Part shown: positions 1 to 8,078 of the stretch, piece after piece
Position numbering within the stretch: position 1 is the stretch's first letter
How the letters are laid out: each line of letters starts with the position of its first letter
Source: Chrysomallon squamiferum
Taxonomy: Eukaryota; Mollusca; Gastropoda; Neomphalida; Peltospiridae
Direction: 5' to 3'
Length of the DNA: 20,000 nucleotides
Assembly: GCA_012295275.1 (NCBI GenBank)
Contig: CM022679.1
Coordinates: 26,500,850 to 26,520,849 of the forward strand
Notes under the pieces: model-generated
What the model was told of the DNA's origin: nothing
What the model saw: only the letters and a program-made list of their open reading frames with translations
The model's database searches: none
Translations under genes and position numbers: made by a program

Positions 1-515
1 TTCAAGACATCTTCCATATCAACATAACTACATTCTACCCAAGCTAGCTCGCTTCCCGTCATAATGGATTGCAGTTCTTCATCAGAAAGTTGGTTTCTAC
101 TTAACTCAGCACAATTTCCCTGTTTCAGATCAAAGCAAGGCTGCAGTTCTCTGCAACAGTATTCCAGTTTACGTTCTTTGGCGTTGATTTTCTCTTGGTA
201 CTGTTGAAACGCCTGTGTAGGCGTTGTATTGCAGGATTGTCTTTGGTAATACGCATTTTCAGAGCCTTGTTTTTCTCGCTCCAACAGCCCCACGTCTTCT
301 GTATGAAACTGGAGGTGATTGTGAACGTTTTCCTTCAGCGGGAACGCTTCAGTCATCTCTTTTTCAAAGTTCTCCGACTCAAGGCAGTTGCATGTCTTCG
401 ACGAGAAGCAACATTTGTGAGCAATGAGACTTTTTTGCAATTTCCTCACTTGCTTTCGAAGACTTTCAGCTTCTTTTTCCAGAGAGCTTTTTCTAATGCA
501 CAGTTCAAGGTATCT
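1..515 (-). CDS. bZIP gene, exon 3: leucine zipper and C-terminal region (partial)
   Basis: The acceptor is a T-rich tract followed by AG at 517-516. The exon begins R-Y-L-E-L and supplies zipper leucines 2 to 5, then L-I-A-H-K-C-C. The post-zipper region is Cys-rich (K-C-C, then T-C-N-C about seven residues later, and Y-C-C further on). It then becomes an acidic, Gln-rich tail with S-D-E-E-L and W-V-E-C-S-Y motifs of unknown role. The reading frame is open for 171 codons plus two bases to the window edge. ATF3 and JDP2 are short proteins (under about 200 residues), so this C-terminal extension is unusual. FOS proteins also have long C-terminal tails, but no specific similarity was recognised. 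Confidence 0.8.
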
Positions 516-516
516 C

Positions 517-586
<70 letters not shown>

Positions 587-741
587 ATATTACAAATATA
601 ACATTTTGTTCTTTTATTATTTGTTTCGTTGATTTATTAACCTGTCTGATTATTAACAAAAAGGTGTAATATATATCTTCTGATTTATTAAATATCTTAT
701 TATTGTTTATGTTATGTTATTGGCAACTGCTAAACTTTGTA

Positions 742-780
<39 letters not shown>

Positions 781-1765
781 CAACAACAACAATAACAATA
801 ACAGTCATAATAATAAAAAAAAAATAATAACAAACAAACAAACAAACAAACAAACAAATAAATAAATAAATATGACAATAACATCTTTACTTTCTCAAGA
901 ACAGCCTGCAGCTCTTTTTTCTTTTTGCGACTTTTTGAAGCAGCGAGCCGATTGTTTCTTCTTCGAGTTTCAAGTTTGATCTTTTCCTCTGGCGTCAGCT
1001 GTGAAATTAAGAAAAAAAATTTTACTAGACAAAGCACAGACAAGGACAGAAAACCCAGGACAACGATCTGGATACCAGGAATGTACGGCTTTGAAACTGC
1101 AGTGTACACAATACAAATGTGTCTGAATAATCAAGACACTTAACCGATAAGCAAATAAATTATAGTATTATGCTTCAAGTATAATAAATAGTATTGTAGA
1201 ATGTAGACTTTTAGTTATAGCTCTTTGCAATTATTGGCTCATTGTTGATTAACTGATTGATGGAGTCTGGTAATAGGTGGGTGAGAAAGTGAGTGAGATG
1301 GGGCAAGGAATGATGTTTTTTTTAATGGATGATTGAGTGGGTGTGTGATTGATAATTTAATATTTTCTTTCTTTGTTTCACTTATTTATTTATTTATTTA
1401 TAAATAGTAGTTAAATTATAATAAATGAATGGATGAATAAATAAAAAAAATAATAATAATAAATAAATAAACAAATAAGTAAATAAATAAATAAACGTAA
1501 TTCTTTTAATTCTAGTTCATTTAATTTGTGTTGAAATAGCGACTGAAGTATTTTAATAAAATTGGCTTCAGTATTTTTTTTTTTTTTTCCAATACATACT
1601 TTCATTTATATATATGTGTGTGTGTATGTTGTTTTTATTAAAAAGGTGATTTTATTGAAAAGAATATGTTTAGTGTATGAATCTGAAACCTAAAACCTAG
1701 AACGTTTATATAAAACTGATAGTTTCACAACATGAGGTATGCATATTAATACATGAAATAATTAA

Positions 1766-1816
<51 letters not shown>

Positions 1817-2040
1817 TGTGGGTGTGCGTTTGGGTGTCTCGCTCTATCGCTCCAGTTACATTAGAAAACAGTGCAGGAAAATCATTTCACAAAATTAAAA
1901 TCTGATATTCAGTGATATAATAAATGTCTCACCTCGTACGAAGGTGTGGATGGATAGTCCACAGTCAGCTCCTCTTGTCCTGACATAAGTCGCTGTAGCT
2001 GAATTCTTGCCCTTAGTTCAGCCTTCACAAGAGAGTCCAT
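1..2040 (-). CDS. ATF3/JDP2/FOS-family bZIP transcription factor, three coding exons, 3' end outside window
   Basis: Three exons read 2040-1933, 998-891 and 515-1, all joined in phase 0 with GT-AG introns. They encode 36 + 36 + at least 171 residues. The product should be a nuclear dimeric DNA-binding protein. The basic region contains NRLAASKSR, fitting the N-x-x-A-A-x-x-(C/S)-R core. The zipper has five leucines at exact heptad spacing, then L-I-A-H where ATF3 has L-N-L-H, an ATF3/JDP2/FOS hallmark. An N-terminal S-L-V-K-A-E-L-R segment resembles the P-F-V-K-E-E-L-R segment of ATF3. The translated frame stays open to base 1, so the C-terminus is unseen. It may be the ancestral-type gene from which the giant-exon paralogs further right arose. 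Within the family, FOS- and JDP2-like are alternatives to ATF3-like. Confidence 0.85.
518..578. repeat. Poly(A) followed by (AT)n microsatellite
   Basis: About 18 A residues run straight into about 21 AT dinucleotides. Read on the minus strand, the T tract forms the polypyrimidine tract of the acceptor for exon 3. Confidence 0.95.
579..890. repeat. Intron 2 of the left bZIP gene, largely (AAT)n, (CAA)n and (CAAA)n
   Basis: Simple repeats occupy about 743-872: (ATA)n, then (CAA)n, then (CAAA)n grading into (TAAA)n. No coding signal is seen apart from the 5' donor just left of exon 2. Confidence 0.85.
891..998 (-). CDS. bZIP gene, exon 2: basic DNA-binding region (36 codons)
   Basis: The minus-strand acceptor is TTTCACAG at 1000-999, and the donor after GAGAAA is GTAAAG at 890-889. 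The exon is exactly 108 nt. It starts L-T-P-E-E-K-I-K and carries R-R-R-N-N-R-L-A-A-S-K-S-R followed by a run of lysines that is probably the nuclear localisation signal. The first zipper leucine lies near its end (A-V-L-E-K). The paralog exons at 5943-6050, 15662-15769 and 16991-17098 have the same length and the same junction positions in the protein. Confidence 0.9.
1480..1612 (-). repeat. Dispersed repeat with (ATTT)n tail, copy 1
   Basis: On the minus strand a block of about 110 nt containing G-A-A-G-C-C-A-A-T-T-T-T-A-T-T and A-T-T-T-C-A-A-C-A-C-A-A runs into (ATTT)n. A nearly identical block ending in the same tail lies at 2912-3060 in the upstream intron. The short tetranucleotide tail suggests a retroposed 3' end (SINE or non-LTR element), but no internal promoter is visible. 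Confidence 0.55.
1770..1812. repeat. (CT)n microsatellite
   Basis: About 21 uninterrupted CT units. Confidence 0.97.
1933..2040 (-). CDS. bZIP gene, exon 1: initiator Met and ATF3-like V-K-x-E-L motif
   Basis: ATG at 2040-2038 sits in CCGAGATGG, with purine at -3 and G at +4. The frame upstream meets a TAA, so this is the natural start. The 36 codons begin M-D-S-L-V-K-A-E-L-R-A-R-I-Q and end T-P-S-Y-E at a GTGAG donor (1932-1931). V-K-A-E fits the sumoylation consensus (hydrophobic-K-x-E), as does the corresponding V-K-E-E of ATF3. A likely acceptor (CTATCGTGCAG, AG at 2057-2056) leaves 15 nt of 5' UTR in this exon, implying an upstream non-coding exon. Confidence 0.8.
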
Positions 2041-2055
2041 CTCGGTGTATTATAT

Positions 2056-2320
2056 CTGCACGATAGACAATTATAATAATAATAATAATAATAATAATTC
2101 CAACAACAATAACAGCAACAACAACCAAAGCAATAACAACAGTAATACTATTAATAAGAATAACAACAACAACACAAAAACAATAATAAATAGTAATGTG
2201 ATGATGGCGTTGATGATGGTGGTCATGATGATGATAAACAATAATAAAAAAAAATCTAAACAATTTTTAAAAATTAACCATAACAGCAACAAGAACGAGA
2301 ACAAGAACAATAATAATAAT

Positions 2321-2360
<40 letters not shown>

Positions 2361-2406
2361 AACAACAACAATAATAATAATAATAATAATAGTAATAATA
2401 ATAATG

Positions 2407-2437
<31 letters not shown>

Positions 2438-2702
2438 CAACAACAACAACAACAACACTAATCAATGATAACAACAAAATAATCTTTTTAAAAAAAAGAA
2501 GTAAATAAATAATAACAACCGTAATGGAATAAAAATAATGGTTCCACATTCAGAAGCAATATGATGTAATGTTATACGTTATAGCTACTTATAAATGAAA
2601 CAAAAATAATTACTAACGCTTTTTGTTAGACAATTTAAAAAAAAAAAAAAAATGTAAGAAGAAAATTGTGCTGTTACACTTTTTTCTGAAGTCTAAATAA
2701 TA

Positions 2703-2735
<33 letters not shown>

Positions 2736-2910
2736 TGCTACTAATTTATTTATTATTAATGTTGCTGCTGCTGCTATTACTACTAATAATAACAGTAATA
2801 ATAATGTTAATACTAATAGAATAATAAATATAGTATTATAATAATAATAATAGTATTAGTAGCAGTGACAATAGTAGTAGTAACAATAATAATAATAGCA
2901 ACAGCAGTAA

Positions 2911-2941
<31 letters not shown>

Positions 2942-3706
2942 ATGTAATTCTTTTAATTCTAGTCTATTTAATTTGTGTTGAAATAGCGATTGAAGTATTT
3001 TAATAAAATTGGCTTCATTAAAATTATTTTTGTCTTTTCCAGTAGATACTTTCATTTATGTATGTCTGTGAGTGTGTGTGTGTGTGTGTGTGGGGTACGT
3101 GTGCGTGTGTGAATTGTATTTATTTTTTTATTCATTCCATATTAAAGTAAGTTTATGAAAATATATATTCAGATAATCTTTTACTTAACTGATTGGCCAC
3201 AATTTCCTCCAGATTCGTCTAAAAGAATTAAACTCCTATTCTAATATAACTGTTATTATGCATTATCATCACATCATCATCATCATTATCATCATCGTTT
3301 TTTATTATTATTACTGTTGTTACTGTTGTTGCTGTTATTGCTGTTGTTTGTACTGCTGCTGTAGTTCTTATTTTCTTTAGTATTATTTATTAACTTATTG
3401 CAAGCGAAATTAAAAGTTTAAAACGCAATTCAAACTTTAACAGTACTGCACACAAACATTTATACTTAAAACCTTAGCATTAAAAAACGTTTCGTCAAAA
3501 ATAGTTGATTTCCCGCAGGATCAAATGATAATTATTTTATTGCATGGAAAATATATTTAATCTACTGATAAATTGCAATTGCGGGTGCGCCTGTGTGCAT
3601 ATTTTGTGTGTGCGCGTGTGAATAATGATAATAATAATAACAATAATAACAATAATAATAATAATAATAATATTAATGACGATGATGATAATTACTAAAT
3701 TATTTT
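2056..3706. repeat. Predicted 5' UTR intron, dominated by simple repeats
   Basis: Long (AAT)n, (CAA)n and poly(A) tracts fill about 2071-2470, with more (AAT)n at 2703-2735, 2760-2910 and 3625-3672 and (GT)n at 3072-3092. A second ATTT-tailed repeat lies inside. The short clean stretches (about 3120-3240 and 3400-3600) show no coding signal. The many N-rich or L-rich open frames here are repeat translations. Confidence 0.8.
2912..3060 (-). repeat. Dispersed repeat with (ATTT)n tail, copy 2
   Basis: Matches the block at 1480-1612 over most of its length, with a few substitutions and an extra 10-15 nt near one end, and the same (ATTT)n tail. The two copies lie in the two introns of the same gene in the same orientation, by independent insertion or local duplication. 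Confidence 0.6.
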
Positions 3707-3708
3707 AC

Positions 3709-3885
3709 CTGCACAAATGAAACGGTAATCCTCTGCGACTGAGTTTAGCTGCTGTTTAACTTGCACAACTTTGAAGCATTAACTCGCTAGTTTATTCTAG
3801 AATGTGAGCTTGTGTGTAGAATTGGTAACTTATATTCCAAACCCAGATTTAATTCCGATTTAGCATTCGTTAGCTGGCGTTAGAG
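3709..3885 (-). other. Predicted non-coding 5' UTR exon of the left bZIP gene
   Basis: This is one of the few non-repetitive stretches upstream of exon 1. On the minus strand it ends at a strong donor (GCAG followed by GTAAAAT, GT at 3708-3707). It would join the acceptor at 2057-2056, just ahead of the initiator ATG. The 5' end is a guess placed about 30 nt downstream of a TATA-like element. Confidence 0.35.
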
Positions 3886-3904
3886 AAAAATCGGGAAAGT
3901 AACA

Positions 3905-3945
3905 ACGGGGTTTATTTAAATGGGAATTACCGTGACTATTTTTAG
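3905..3945 (-). promoter_or_regulatory. Predicted promoter of the left bZIP gene: TATA-like and MEF2/CArG-like elements
   Basis: On the minus strand CTAAAAATAG (3945-3936) is an exact match to the MEF2 consensus YTA(A/T)4TAR and is CArG-like. It is followed by TTTAAATAAA (3920-3911), a TATA-like element. The order and spacing suit an immediate-early gene such as ATF3 or FOS. Motif-based only. Confidence 0.35.
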
Positions 3946-4090
3946 CGCCACTATCCAGGGTTTTCCAGCATGTGACTGTTTTCCCGAGGAAAAAAAAAAT
4001 ATGTCACATGGAAGATCACGCCATACTACACAGCTAATCAAATTTAAATATTTCTTGTGCTGTTATAATTTTGCTGTAACTCCTCCTCTG

Positions 4091-4104
4091 TAATAATAAT
4101 AATG

Positions 4105-4169
<65 letters not shown>

Positions 4170-4176
4170 AATAAAT
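4091..4176. repeat. (AAT)n then (AAAT)n microsatellite
   Basis: About 23 near-perfect AAT units grading into AAAT. Its counterpart near 14400 lacks most of this expansion. Confidence 0.95.
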
Positions 4177-4287
4177 AACACAACAGCAGCGGTAATGATA
4201 ATGATGATGATGAAAATAATAATAACAATAAGAATACATTTAAAAAATTAAATAAATAAATAAATAAATATTTTCTTAGGGCCGTAA

Positions 4288-4332
4288 TGTGTGTGTGTGT
4301 GTGTGTGTATATTTTTTTTGTGTGTGTGTGTT
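4288..4332. repeat. (GT)n tracts
   Basis: Two GT runs separated by a T-rich spacer. Confidence 0.9.
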
Positions 4333-4514
4333 ATTAATTTTTATTGTTGTTCTCGTTTTGTTTGTGTTTGTTTTTTTTTTTTTTTTTTTTTATGTTATTT
4401 TTTTTCTAACATTGCTGTTTGTTTATTTATATATTATTTATTTAAGAGAAAATTCTTGACCAAGTGTCTTTCTTCTTTTTTTTTTTTTTCTAATGTTTTA
4501 TAGGCATAGGAAAA

Positions 4515-4645
4515 AGAAACCTCCACATTTCTATTCTGTATAATTTAAGCAACACGTCATCTCGACCTATCTGTCAGGTCGACTATGAAACAATCTGACG
4601 CAATATGCATGCCTAGCAAAACCATACATCAAGTGATGCCAACAG
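4515..4645. promoter_or_regulatory. Conserved non-coding island with CRE-like TGACGTG and composite TGACGCAAT
   Basis: A non-repetitive stretch nearly identical to 14540-14665. It contains TGACGTG on the minus strand (4559-4553) and TGACGCAAT on the plus strand (4596-4604), the latter fitting the C/EBP-ATF composite consensus TGAYGCAAT. It lies upstream of the left bZIP gene and downstream of copy A, so it could be a promoter-distal element of the former or 3' flank of the latter. Confidence 0.35.
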
Positions 4646-4813
4646 AATTAACAGAATCAACAGAATTAACGATTTTGTATACAAATGACTACTTTATTTA
4701 TTTCTTAAACAAAATGTACTTATGCTAGTGCGAACATTTTAATATATATTTGTTTTATTACATGCTTTCAATTAATAGCTCTCGTTCTTGTGTTGTTCTT
4801 GTTGTTTTGTTCC

Positions 4814-4819
<6 letters not shown>

Positions 4820-4849
<30 letters not shown>

Positions 4850-4898
4850 CTCTGTGTGTGTTCTTTTCATTGTGTGTGTGTGTGTGTGTGTATGTGTG
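4820..4898. repeat. (GT)n microsatellites
   Basis: Two GT runs (4820-4848 and 4870-4898). The V-C-V-C and T-H-T-H open frames over them are repeat translations. Confidence 0.95.
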
Positions 4899-5208
4899 TG
4901 AAGTATGGAAGTACGAATATATTACACATTTCAAATTTTTGCATTTGTTTATTTTCAAAATGATGTCAGTATAAGTATATATATGTAATGGTTATTAACT
5001 AACATATAAGGAATGGCTAGTAAATATCTTAAATATATCAACTTTATCCTGTGAAGGTTAGAATGTTCTGATTAAACAAGACCCAGCCGAGCTGCATTGA
5101 GCCATTTCACGAAAGCAAGATGGAGTTTAAATCTTAAGACAGTTAACCAGTTTTTTTTTTTTATCCTGCAGTCCCAGATGATACAAAAGAACAACAAATG
5201 AAGTTATA

Positions 5209-5214
5209 TTTAAT
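5209..5214 (-). promoter_or_regulatory. Candidate polyadenylation signal ATTAAA for copy A
   Basis: ATTAAA on the minus strand about 70 nt beyond the stop codon at 5286-5284. Common variant of AATAAA; no cleavage site can be verified. Confidence 0.3.
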
Positions 5215-5283
5215 CTGCTTGTTAGTCCCTACTGTTGTGTCTCGTAGACCAACAGTAACGAAGCTGGCTCAAGGCTTAACCAA

Positions 5284-5481
5284 CTATCTGCACGCCATTG
5301 ATGAAGAGATGATGGATACAGGAAATTTCTTAATTCTTTCCAGATGTTCTTCTCTTTGTTTTAATTTGCACTCGTTTTTCAAATGATGGATCAGTGTGGT
5401 GCAGAGATGTTTCTTCTCTGACTTCAGCTGCTGCATTTCACGTTGCAAAGTGTGATGTTTGGAGCTGACATCTTGGTACTT
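5284..5481 (-). CDS. Copy A exon 3: leucine zipper, 65 codons and stop
   Basis: The acceptor is TTTTTTTAATCTACAG (AG at 5483-5482), and the stop TAG is at 5286-5284. The heptad positions are V, V, L, L, L followed by L-I-H-H and, after three residues, a Cys, aligning without gaps to ATF3-type zippers including the trailing His. The core L-K-S-E-K-K-H-L resembles ATF3 L-K-N-E-K-Q-H-L. A basic coiled-coil tail and M-A-C-R end follow. The paralog exons C (16284-16496) and B (14841-15125) differ mainly in where the C-terminus stops. Confidence 0.85.
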   Translation of the reverse strand, partial: KYQDVSSKHHTLQREMQQLKSEKKHLCTTLIHHLKNECKLKQREEHLERIKKFPVSIISSSMACR

Positions 5482-5695
5482 CTGTAGATTAAAAAAAGGT
5501 AGTATTTTTATTACTGGAAGCCAGGGATGTGTGTGTGTGTGTGTGTGTGCGTGTGTGTGTGTAATAGTTATGTGCATATATGTATATGTGTGTGTTTGTG
5601 TGTGTGTGGTTGTGTATATTTATACACATATACATTATTCATAATGACCCAGAGACAGATAAATTAATTAACAATTTATATATAATACATGCTAT

Positions 5696-5734
<39 letters not shown>

Positions 5735-6090
5735 ATTTCACAGATTTTGCGAATAATTTTCTAAACATTATGTTTACATCAGCAACTAAGCTCCTTAATT
5801 ATTAGTTATCCAACAACAAATAATAATTTTAAAAAATTAAAAATTAAATAATTAAAATATATGAATAAATACATAAATAAATAAATAAGAAGAACAATTT
5901 TTAGATAAGGGAAGAAAATAGAAAAAGATAATAACAACCTACCTTCTGAACCAACTGTTCGTTTTGTTTCTGTTTATCTCGAGATTTTCGAGCTGATCTT
6001 TTGTTTTGCTCTCGCTTTCTTTCTCTTTTTATCAGTTCTGGATATGTCATCTAATAATAATAATAATAATAACATCAATGTTGACTTATA

Positions 6091-6165
<75 letters not shown>

Positions 6166-8078
6166 ATTCTGCAAGGGAAGACGTAAGGAGAATTAATCAA
6201 AGAAAACAGAAAATGAAACAGAAAAGAAAGAAGATGAAAAGTTAAAAAAATATTCACTTTAAGAAGCAAAATAAATAAAATATTCACTTTAAGAAGCAAA
6301 ATAAATAAAATATCTGTCTGATACAGTTTTCCGTATTATTTTAGAAAATTATTAATTAATCATTAACATTTACTAATGATAATTAGGCTCGAAACTGAAA
6401 TAAGAAAGACAACCTCGAATGTTTTAGTGCAAAATTCAGCTTTTATTTCCTCTTCCTTGTTAACATGTCTCTTGAGCAGAATCTTCGTCTTCAGCTCTTC
6501 TTTAATGAGTGGCATTACGCTGTTATTTCTTTTGGATTCAAAAACAGCATCAGATATCTCAGGCAAAATAGTTTCCTCTTCACCGCTTTCTTCTGAACTC
6601 GAGAGTGATGAAAGATAACTAAATGGCAACGGAGACAACCTCGACTCTGAACTTGAAGAACGTGCAGGACTTGCTTCTTGCAGCGGAGATTCTGTATCGG
6701 AGTTTGTACTAAGTGTCTCAGTGGTAGATGAATGTCTACGTTTTGTTACAACATTTGAATTATAACCAGATGAGAGTGAAGACCTTCTGGACTGTGAAAG
6801 TGAAGAACGTGCAGGACTTGTTTCTTGCATCGGAGATTCCGATCTTCGCTTCTCCGTATCCGAGATGATGATAAATGTCTCAGTGGTAGACAAACGTCTA
6901 GGTTTTGTCACAACATTTGAATTATAACCAGATAACAATGAAGACCTTCTGGACTCTGTACGTGAAGAATGTGCAGGACTTGTTTCTTGCAGCGAAGATC
7001 CTGATCTTGAAAATGTGGCTGAGACTGATTTACACAGTGATTTTTGGAGCAAAGACTCGACACAGTTTGTGTCAGAGAAAATGTTTATTCTATCTATTGG
7101 TTTCTTTTCCCTTCTTGGAACTGGACTAGCCCAATATTTACTGTCAGCATCAAACCTTGTTTCCTCAGCTGAATATTTATTGTATGTCTTACATTTTGTA
7201 GCGTTTCTTTTCGAGTTTGATTCGTTAGAAATAATTTCCTTTAGAGCTTTAGAATGGTATTCATCTTCACATGTAAAATACCTCTTAAGACGTGAAACAG
7301 AATCTAAGTGGCTTAAAAATGTGTCTGATTTCGTTTCTAACACTGGGCTGTCTTTCGAAGTCGCTAACCTTTCAAAACGTCTGTTTTCAGACTTAGTCAC
7401 ACATCTTTCCAGATGTGAATCGTGACGGGTAATTTTTGTATGAGGTTTAAGAAAGAGTCCGGGACCGAGTTGTAAAAATGGAACATTCTGAATCTTTCTG
7501 CTACTGACATTTGATTCTGTGGTTGGTATCTTTGCTGATTTAATAACGGGTGATCGAGGCTGACTAGAATTAACATCAAGCAGTTTGTCAAAATTCGGAA
7601 TTTCTGAATCAAAATTATTTTTTTCTCTGTCAGTATCTGTGGGTATCTTAACGACTTTCGGAGATTTATCTTCTTGTAGCGCACAATCTGATCTTCGCTT
7701 CTCCGTATTCCAGACAATACTATCTGTCTCAGTGGTAGATGAACGTCTAGGTTTCGTTAAAACATTTGGAACTGTGGTTTTAACCGATATTTGAGGAAAA
7801 GGCTGGAAACAATTTCTGCCAGAGGAAGCGATTACCCTGTCTGTTCTTTTCTGTTCTTTTTTAAAAACTGGAGTAGCCTGATATTTACTGTCAGCATCAA
7901 AGCTTGTTTCCTCAGCTGAACATCCATCGTACGGCTTAAATTTTGTAGCGTTTCTTTTCGAGTTTGATTCGTTAGAAATAATTTCTTTTTGAGCTTTAGA
8001 AGGGTGTTCATCTTCACATGTAAAATACCTCTTAAGACGTGAAACAGAATCTATGTGCCTTACAAATGTGTCTTTCAT
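5284..8078 (-). CDS. Copy A: bZIP paralog with giant Ser/Arg-rich N-terminal exon
   Basis: Exons 8078-6414, 6050-5943 and 5481-5284 join in phase 0 and give 656 residues from the ATG at 8078. The exon junctions fall at the same protein positions as in the left bZIP gene (after a Glu, then after Q-K or E-K). The giant exon ends with P-L-I-K-E-E-L-K, the counterpart of ATF3 P-F-V-K-E-E-L-R. The basic exon has NKRSARKSR, and the zipper exon ends the heptads with L-I-H-H. This is a probable nuclear DNA-binding dimerising factor. An ATG at 8201 would lengthen the frame to 697 residues, but those extra residues are out of register with the paralog. The sequence further upstream is decayed, so the true 5' end and the activity of this copy are uncertain. 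Confidence 0.7.
5529..5562. repeat. (GT)n microsatellite in intron 2 of copy A
   Basis: The same position relative to the zipper exon is occupied by longer GT runs at 15177-15238 and 16549-16598. Confidence 0.95.
5700..5733. repeat. Poly(A) tract in intron 2 of copy A
   Basis: 34 consecutive A residues. Shorter tracts occupy the same place in copies B (15404-15429) and C (about 16746-16760). Confidence 0.95.
5943..6050 (-). CDS. Copy A exon 2: basic region (36 codons)
   Basis: The acceptor is TTATTATTAG (6052-6051), and the donor is AAG followed by GTAGGT (5942-5941). It encodes M-T-Y-P-E-L-I-K, then R-E-Q-N-K-R-S-A-R-K-S-R-D-K-Q. The invariant Asn and Arg of the bZIP core are present. Ser replaces the first Ala, as in many plant bZIPs (N-x-x-S-A-x-x-S-R). 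It differs from the C and B exons by two bases, one of them silent (the other gives Ile instead of Arg). Confidence 0.9.
6095..6163. repeat. (GA)n microsatellite in intron 1 of copy A
   Basis: About 34 GA units; counterparts at 15838-15888 and 17154-17246. Confidence 0.97.
6251..6310. repeat. Perfect 30-bp tandem duplication in intron 1 of copy A
   Basis: Bases 6251-6280 are repeated exactly at 6281-6310. The paralog introns (about 15970 and 17330) have a single, diverged unit, so the duplication is specific to copy A. Confidence 0.95.
6414..8078 (-). CDS. Copy A exon 1: giant repeat-rich N-terminal exon
   Basis: Open for 555 codons from the ATG at 8078 to a GTTGTC donor after T-F-E (6413-6412). 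It is predicted disordered and very rich in Ser, Arg, Lys, Thr and Glu. It carries a near-complete 54-residue unit of the R-R-S-x-S-P-x-Q-E type (6696-6857) flanked by partial units, and part of two about 249-residue modules, marked by K-R-Y-F-T-C-E-D-E at two places. It closes with a Ser/Glu patch (S-S-S-E-E-S-G-E-E-E) and P-L-I-K-E-E-L-K. Function unknown; it may be a phosphorylation-controlled regulatory region. Confidence 0.75.
6550..6995 (-). repeat. 54-residue (162-bp) tandem repeats in copy A
   Basis: One complete unit (6857-6696) with a truncated unit upstream and a diverged one downstream that has lost 15 nt, in frame. The corresponding array in the right-hand gene has three complete units. 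Confidence 0.8.

Larger units (their letters stand above)
999..1932. other. Intron 1 of the left bZIP gene
   Basis: It contains an ATTT-tailed dispersed repeat (about 1480-1610), a (CT)n tract at 1770-1812, and otherwise AT-rich sequence. No exon was recognised. Confidence 0.7.
4055..6420. repeat. Segmental duplication, left copy
   Basis: The stretch from about 4055 through the bZIP exons to about 6420 is collinear with about 14367-16175, and its right half also with 16263-17475. Shared landmarks include the phrase around the TGACGCAAT site, the zipper and basic exons, the (GT)n, poly(A), (AAAT)n, (AAT)n and (GA)n tracts in the same order, and the intron sequences. Tract lengths differ between copies while the unique sequence is nearly identical, indicating fairly recent duplication or gene conversion. 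Confidence 0.9.

Noticed and set aside
195-632. Plus-strand 145-residue open frame
   Set aside because: Antisense to bZIP exon 3, which has splice signals and a recognisable zipper; its tail is (AT)n.
2018-2549. Overlapping N-, L-, I- and V-rich open frames
   Set aside because: Trinucleotide and poly(A) repeat translations in several frames at once; no homology-bearing segment.
5160-5172. Plus-strand acceptor-like TTTTTTATCCTGCAG, also near 14776, as start of a plus-strand exon
   Set aside because: It precedes no open frame with recognisable protein, and both occurrences are duplicates of the 3' flank of the minus-strand gene.
5974-6299. Open frames of R-E-R-E and S-L-S-L over (GA)n at 6095, 9591, 15838 and 17154
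   Set aside because: Pure translations of dinucleotide repeats, present on both strands and lying in introns or intergenic DNA.
7015-7425. Plus-strand 136-residue frame, with its equivalent at 18861-19304
   Set aside because: Shadow of the minus-strand giant exon; appears in both copies only because the exon is duplicated.
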